Source: an uncultured Bacteroidales bacterium
GTDB lineage: Bacteria; Bacteroidota; Bacteroidia; Bacteroidales; UBA4417
Direction: 5' to 3'
NCBI GenBank assembly: GCA_903913645.1
Contig: CAIWMA010000476.1
Coordinates: 1-43,787, forward strand
DNA length: 43,787 nucleotides
The notes under the pieces: generated by a model
What the model was told of the DNA's origin: nothing
The model's input: only the letters and a program-made list of their open reading frames with translations
Database searches by the model: none
Position numbers and translations under genes: made by a program
In this document: piece by piece, positions 42,023-43,787 of the stretch
Layout of the letters: each line of letters starts with the position of its first letter
Numbering within the stretch: position 1 is the stretch's first letter

Positions 42023-43561
42023 ATGCCCATACTTGGATCAATTATTAAAAGTGCTATTGAGTTCAGGAGTAGAATTCCGATGGAAAATCTGAAAACTCAG
42101 GATCCTTATAAAGTTCAGATCCGGACCCTGAAAAAGCTATTACGGAAGGCTCAGCTTACCTCATTTGGTGAAGAGTATGGATTTAAGGATATGTTGAGGC
42201 TGCGAAACCCACTTGGCCTTTTTAAACAGCGCATTCCACTTTTCGATTACGATAGTATGCACAGCAAATGGTGGTATCGCACATTGAATGGGGAATCGTA
42301 TGTAAGCTGGCCGGGGCAGGTAAAATATTTTGCGCTGAGTTCAGGCACATCAGGTGCTTCGAGTAAATATCTGCCTATTACCCGCGATATGCTCAGGGCG
42401 ATAAAGAAAACCGGTACCAGTCAGATATGGTCGCTGGCGAAATACGATTTCCCACCCGATTTTTATTCAAAAGGAATATTAATGCTGGGCGGGAGTACTC
42501 AGCTCCAGTACAACGGAACTTATTACGAAGGCGACTTATCGGGTATTACAGCCGGTAACATTCCTTTCTGGTTTCAGCATTTTTACAAACCAGGAAACCG
42601 TATTTCGAAAGAAAGCAACTGGACAACGAAACTTGATGAGATTGTTAAAAAAGCGCCTCAATGGGATATCGGCGTTATAACCGGAGTTCCGGCATGGATA
42701 CAGATATTGCTGGAGAAAATTATTGAAACCTACAACCTGAACACCATACATGATATGTGGCCAAACCTCAATATTTATGTTCATGGCGGTGTTTCGTTTG
42801 CTCCTTACCTGAAAGGTTTCGAGAAATTACTTTCGCATCCGCTTACCTACATCGAAACCTACCTGGCATCCGAAGGATTTATTGCATACGAATGCCGTCC
42901 TGATAGTGGCGCCATGCAATTAGTGATGGATAATGGTATTTTCTATGAATTTGTTCCGTTCAACGAACAGAATTTTGATGAAGACGGAAACCTGAAACCT
43001 GATGCTACCGTACTTGATATCAGGGAAGTGGAAGAAGATAAAGATTATGGATTGCTGATCACAACCTGTGCCGGAGCATGGCGATATCTTATTGGTGATA
43101 CGGTAAGATTTACCTCAAAAGCATTGAGCGAAATTGTGATAACCGGTCGTACCAAGCAATTTCTAAGCCTGTGTGGCGAACACATTTCGCAGGAGAATCT
43201 GAATTATGCTGTTGAAATGCTATCAAAGAAATTAAATATCACTATACGCGAGTTCACTGTTGCCGGTATTAAACATGAGCAAGGAATGTTTGCTCATAAA
43301 TGGTACCTTGGCTGCGATTCGCCGCTCGATGCTGCTACTGCTGCCCAGATGCTGGACGAAAACCTGAAGATCCTTAACGACGACTACCGTACCGAACGCC
43401 TGCACGCCATCCGTGAAGTTACTGCCGAAGTAATGGAGCCTTCGGTGTTTTATAAATGGATGAAAATGCATGGGAAGGAAGGAGGACAGCATAAGTTCCC
43501 TAGGGTTCTGAAAAATGCAAAGCTCGATAGCTGGACCGAATTTCTGGAAAACAGGAAGTAG
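42023..43561 (+). CDS. GH3 auxin-responsive-promoter-family acyl-adenylating enzyme
   Basis: This 512-residue protein is a bacterial member of the GH3 family (PF03321), acyl-acid amido synthetases first known from plants. They activate a carboxylic acid with ATP and join it to an amino acid. Visible motifs are the ATP loop SSGTSG (106-111), the YLASEGFIAYE segment and the YLIGDTVRFTS segment. Length and order match the family. It has no signal peptide, so it is cytoplasmic. Bacterial substrates are mostly unknown. It starts 250 bp after hemW and is not in an evident operon. This gene family is unrelated to glycoside hydrolase family 3. Confidence 0.92.
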   Translation: MPILGSIIKSAIEFRSRIPMENLKTQDPYKVQIRTLKKLLRKAQLTSFGEEYGFKDMLRLRNPLGLFKQRIPLFDYDSMHSKWWYRTLNGESYVSWPGQVKYFALSSGTSGASSKYLPITRDMLRAIKKTGTSQIWSLAKYDFPPDFYSKGILMLGGSTQLQYNGTYYEGDLSGITAGNIPFWFQHFYKPGNRISKESNWTTKLDEIVKKAPQWDIGVITGVPAWIQILLEKIIETYNLNTIHDMWPNLNIYVHGGVSFAPYLKGFEKLLSHPLTYIETYLASEGFIAYECRPDSGAMQLVMDNGIFYEFVPFNEQNFDEDGNLKPDATVLDIREVEEDKDYGLLITTCAGAWRYLIGDTVRFTSKALSEIVITGRTKQFLSLCGEHISQENLNYAVEMLSKKLNITIREFTVAGIKHEQGMFAHKWYLGCDSPLDAATAAQMLDENLKILNDDYRTERLHAIREVTAEVMEPSVFYKWMKMHGKEGGQHKFPRVLKNAKLDSWTEFLENRK

Positions 43562-43680
43562 GGAATGGAGAATAGTTAATGGAGAAATAGTAAAAAGCAA
43601 AGAGTAGAAAGCAAATAGTTATTGGAAAATAGCAAATGGGGAATAGTAAATTATAAAATAACAAATAGCAACTCAAAATC
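43562..43680. repeat. Low-complexity AATAG-rich intergenic sequence
   Basis: After the GH3-family stop the sequence is a run of variant words built on AATAG, GCAAATAG, GGAGAATAG and GGGGAATAG, resembling a decayed short-period repeat. Similar loose word-repeats occur in the gaps at 23370-23510 and 40480-40635. No gene is supported here. Confidence 0.55.
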
Positions 43681-43726
43681 AATTCAATAGCACCCATAAT
43701 CTCTTCTCTAACCCCCAACCCCCAAC

Positions 43727-43766
43727 CCCTCAGTCCCTCAGTCCCTCAGTCCCTCAGTCCCTCAGT
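43727..43766. repeat. Five tandem copies of an 8-bp unit
   Basis: CCCTCAGT is repeated perfectly five times at 43727-43766, preceded by two CCCCCAAC-type units and followed by a decayed CTCCCCCTCGTCCCCTCG tail reaching the window edge. It is a microsatellite-like array, not a CRISPR (no spacers). Slippage would make it variable in length between strains. Confidence 0.9.
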
Positions 43767-43787
43767 CTCCCCCTCGTCCCCTCGCCC

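Noticed and set aside
43727-43766. Regular repeats resembling a CRISPR array
   Set aside because: The units are 8 bp, perfectly head-to-tail and have no spacers; there are no cas genes in the window.

Overview
The window looks like a chromosome segment from a free-living or gut Bacteroidota, most likely a Bacteroidales/Marinilabiliales-type organism. The evidence is a SusC/SusD pair, a hybrid two-component regulator with periplasmic Reg_prop repeats, lipoproteins with typical lipoboxes, type IX secretion C-terminal sorting domains, and TAnnTTTG-type -7 promoter boxes. Shine-Dalgarno sequences are mostly absent. No rRNA, tRNA, insertion sequence, phage gene or CRISPR array was seen.

Layout. 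Positions 1-1.8 kb (+) hold the tail of an alpha/beta hydrolase and the two subunits of a 3-oxoacid CoA-transferase. Positions 1.9-22.2 kb (-) form one polysaccharide utilisation locus (PUL). Read in the direction of transcription it contains a hybrid two-component regulator, a GH130 enzyme, an MFS sugar transporter, a lipoprotein enzyme of an unrecognised family, SusC, SusD, a LamG surface lipoprotein and a strong terminator. Two large secreted proteins follow: a paralogue of the unrecognised enzyme fused to Ig-like, LamG and type IX sorting domains, and a putative (alpha/alpha)6 glycosidase. Positions 22.3-23.9 kb hold a divergent HMG-CoA-lyase-like protein and a DUF1761 membrane protein. 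Positions 24-27.6 kb hold a possible 50-residue membrane peptide and a tandem pair of equal-length (419 aa) membrane proteins with very basic N-termini. Positions 27.8-32.8 kb hold an acyl-CoA synthetase, a CotH-like secreted protein, a zinc-ribbon protein, an intergenic region with hairpins, and a lipoprotein. Positions 32.9-36.1 kb (-) hold a nitroreductase, a WG-repeat protein and a three-gene operon of exported beta-propeller/beta-barrel proteins. Positions 36.3-43.8 kb hold mostly housekeeping genes: an FKBP isomerase with a possible leader peptide, an acetate transporter, ComF-like, a sensor kinase, HemW and a GH3-family acyl-adenylating enzyme.

How the genes work together. In the PUL, the two paralogous extracellular enzymes and the 826-residue glycosidase-like protein are inferred to cut a glycan outside the outer membrane. 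SusC/SusD and the LamG lipoprotein would bind and import fragments, the MFS protein would carry them across the inner membrane, and GH130 would cleave a mannoside in the cytoplasm. The regulator would sense a periplasmic fragment. GH130 suggests a mannose-containing substrate, but the glycan cannot be named from sequence. The CoA-transferase, acyl-CoA synthetase, HMG-CoA-lyase-like protein and acetate transporter point to short- and long-chain acid metabolism, although they are not one operon.

Points that most deserve a second look: the unassigned paralogous enzyme family in the PUL; three dyad symmetries packed into the PUL regulatory gap; the tandem basic-N-terminus membrane proteins, whose start regions share a TAnnTTAG element; an HMG-CoA-lyase homologue lacking its signature cysteine; and a beta-propeller protein that appears split over two adjacent genes.
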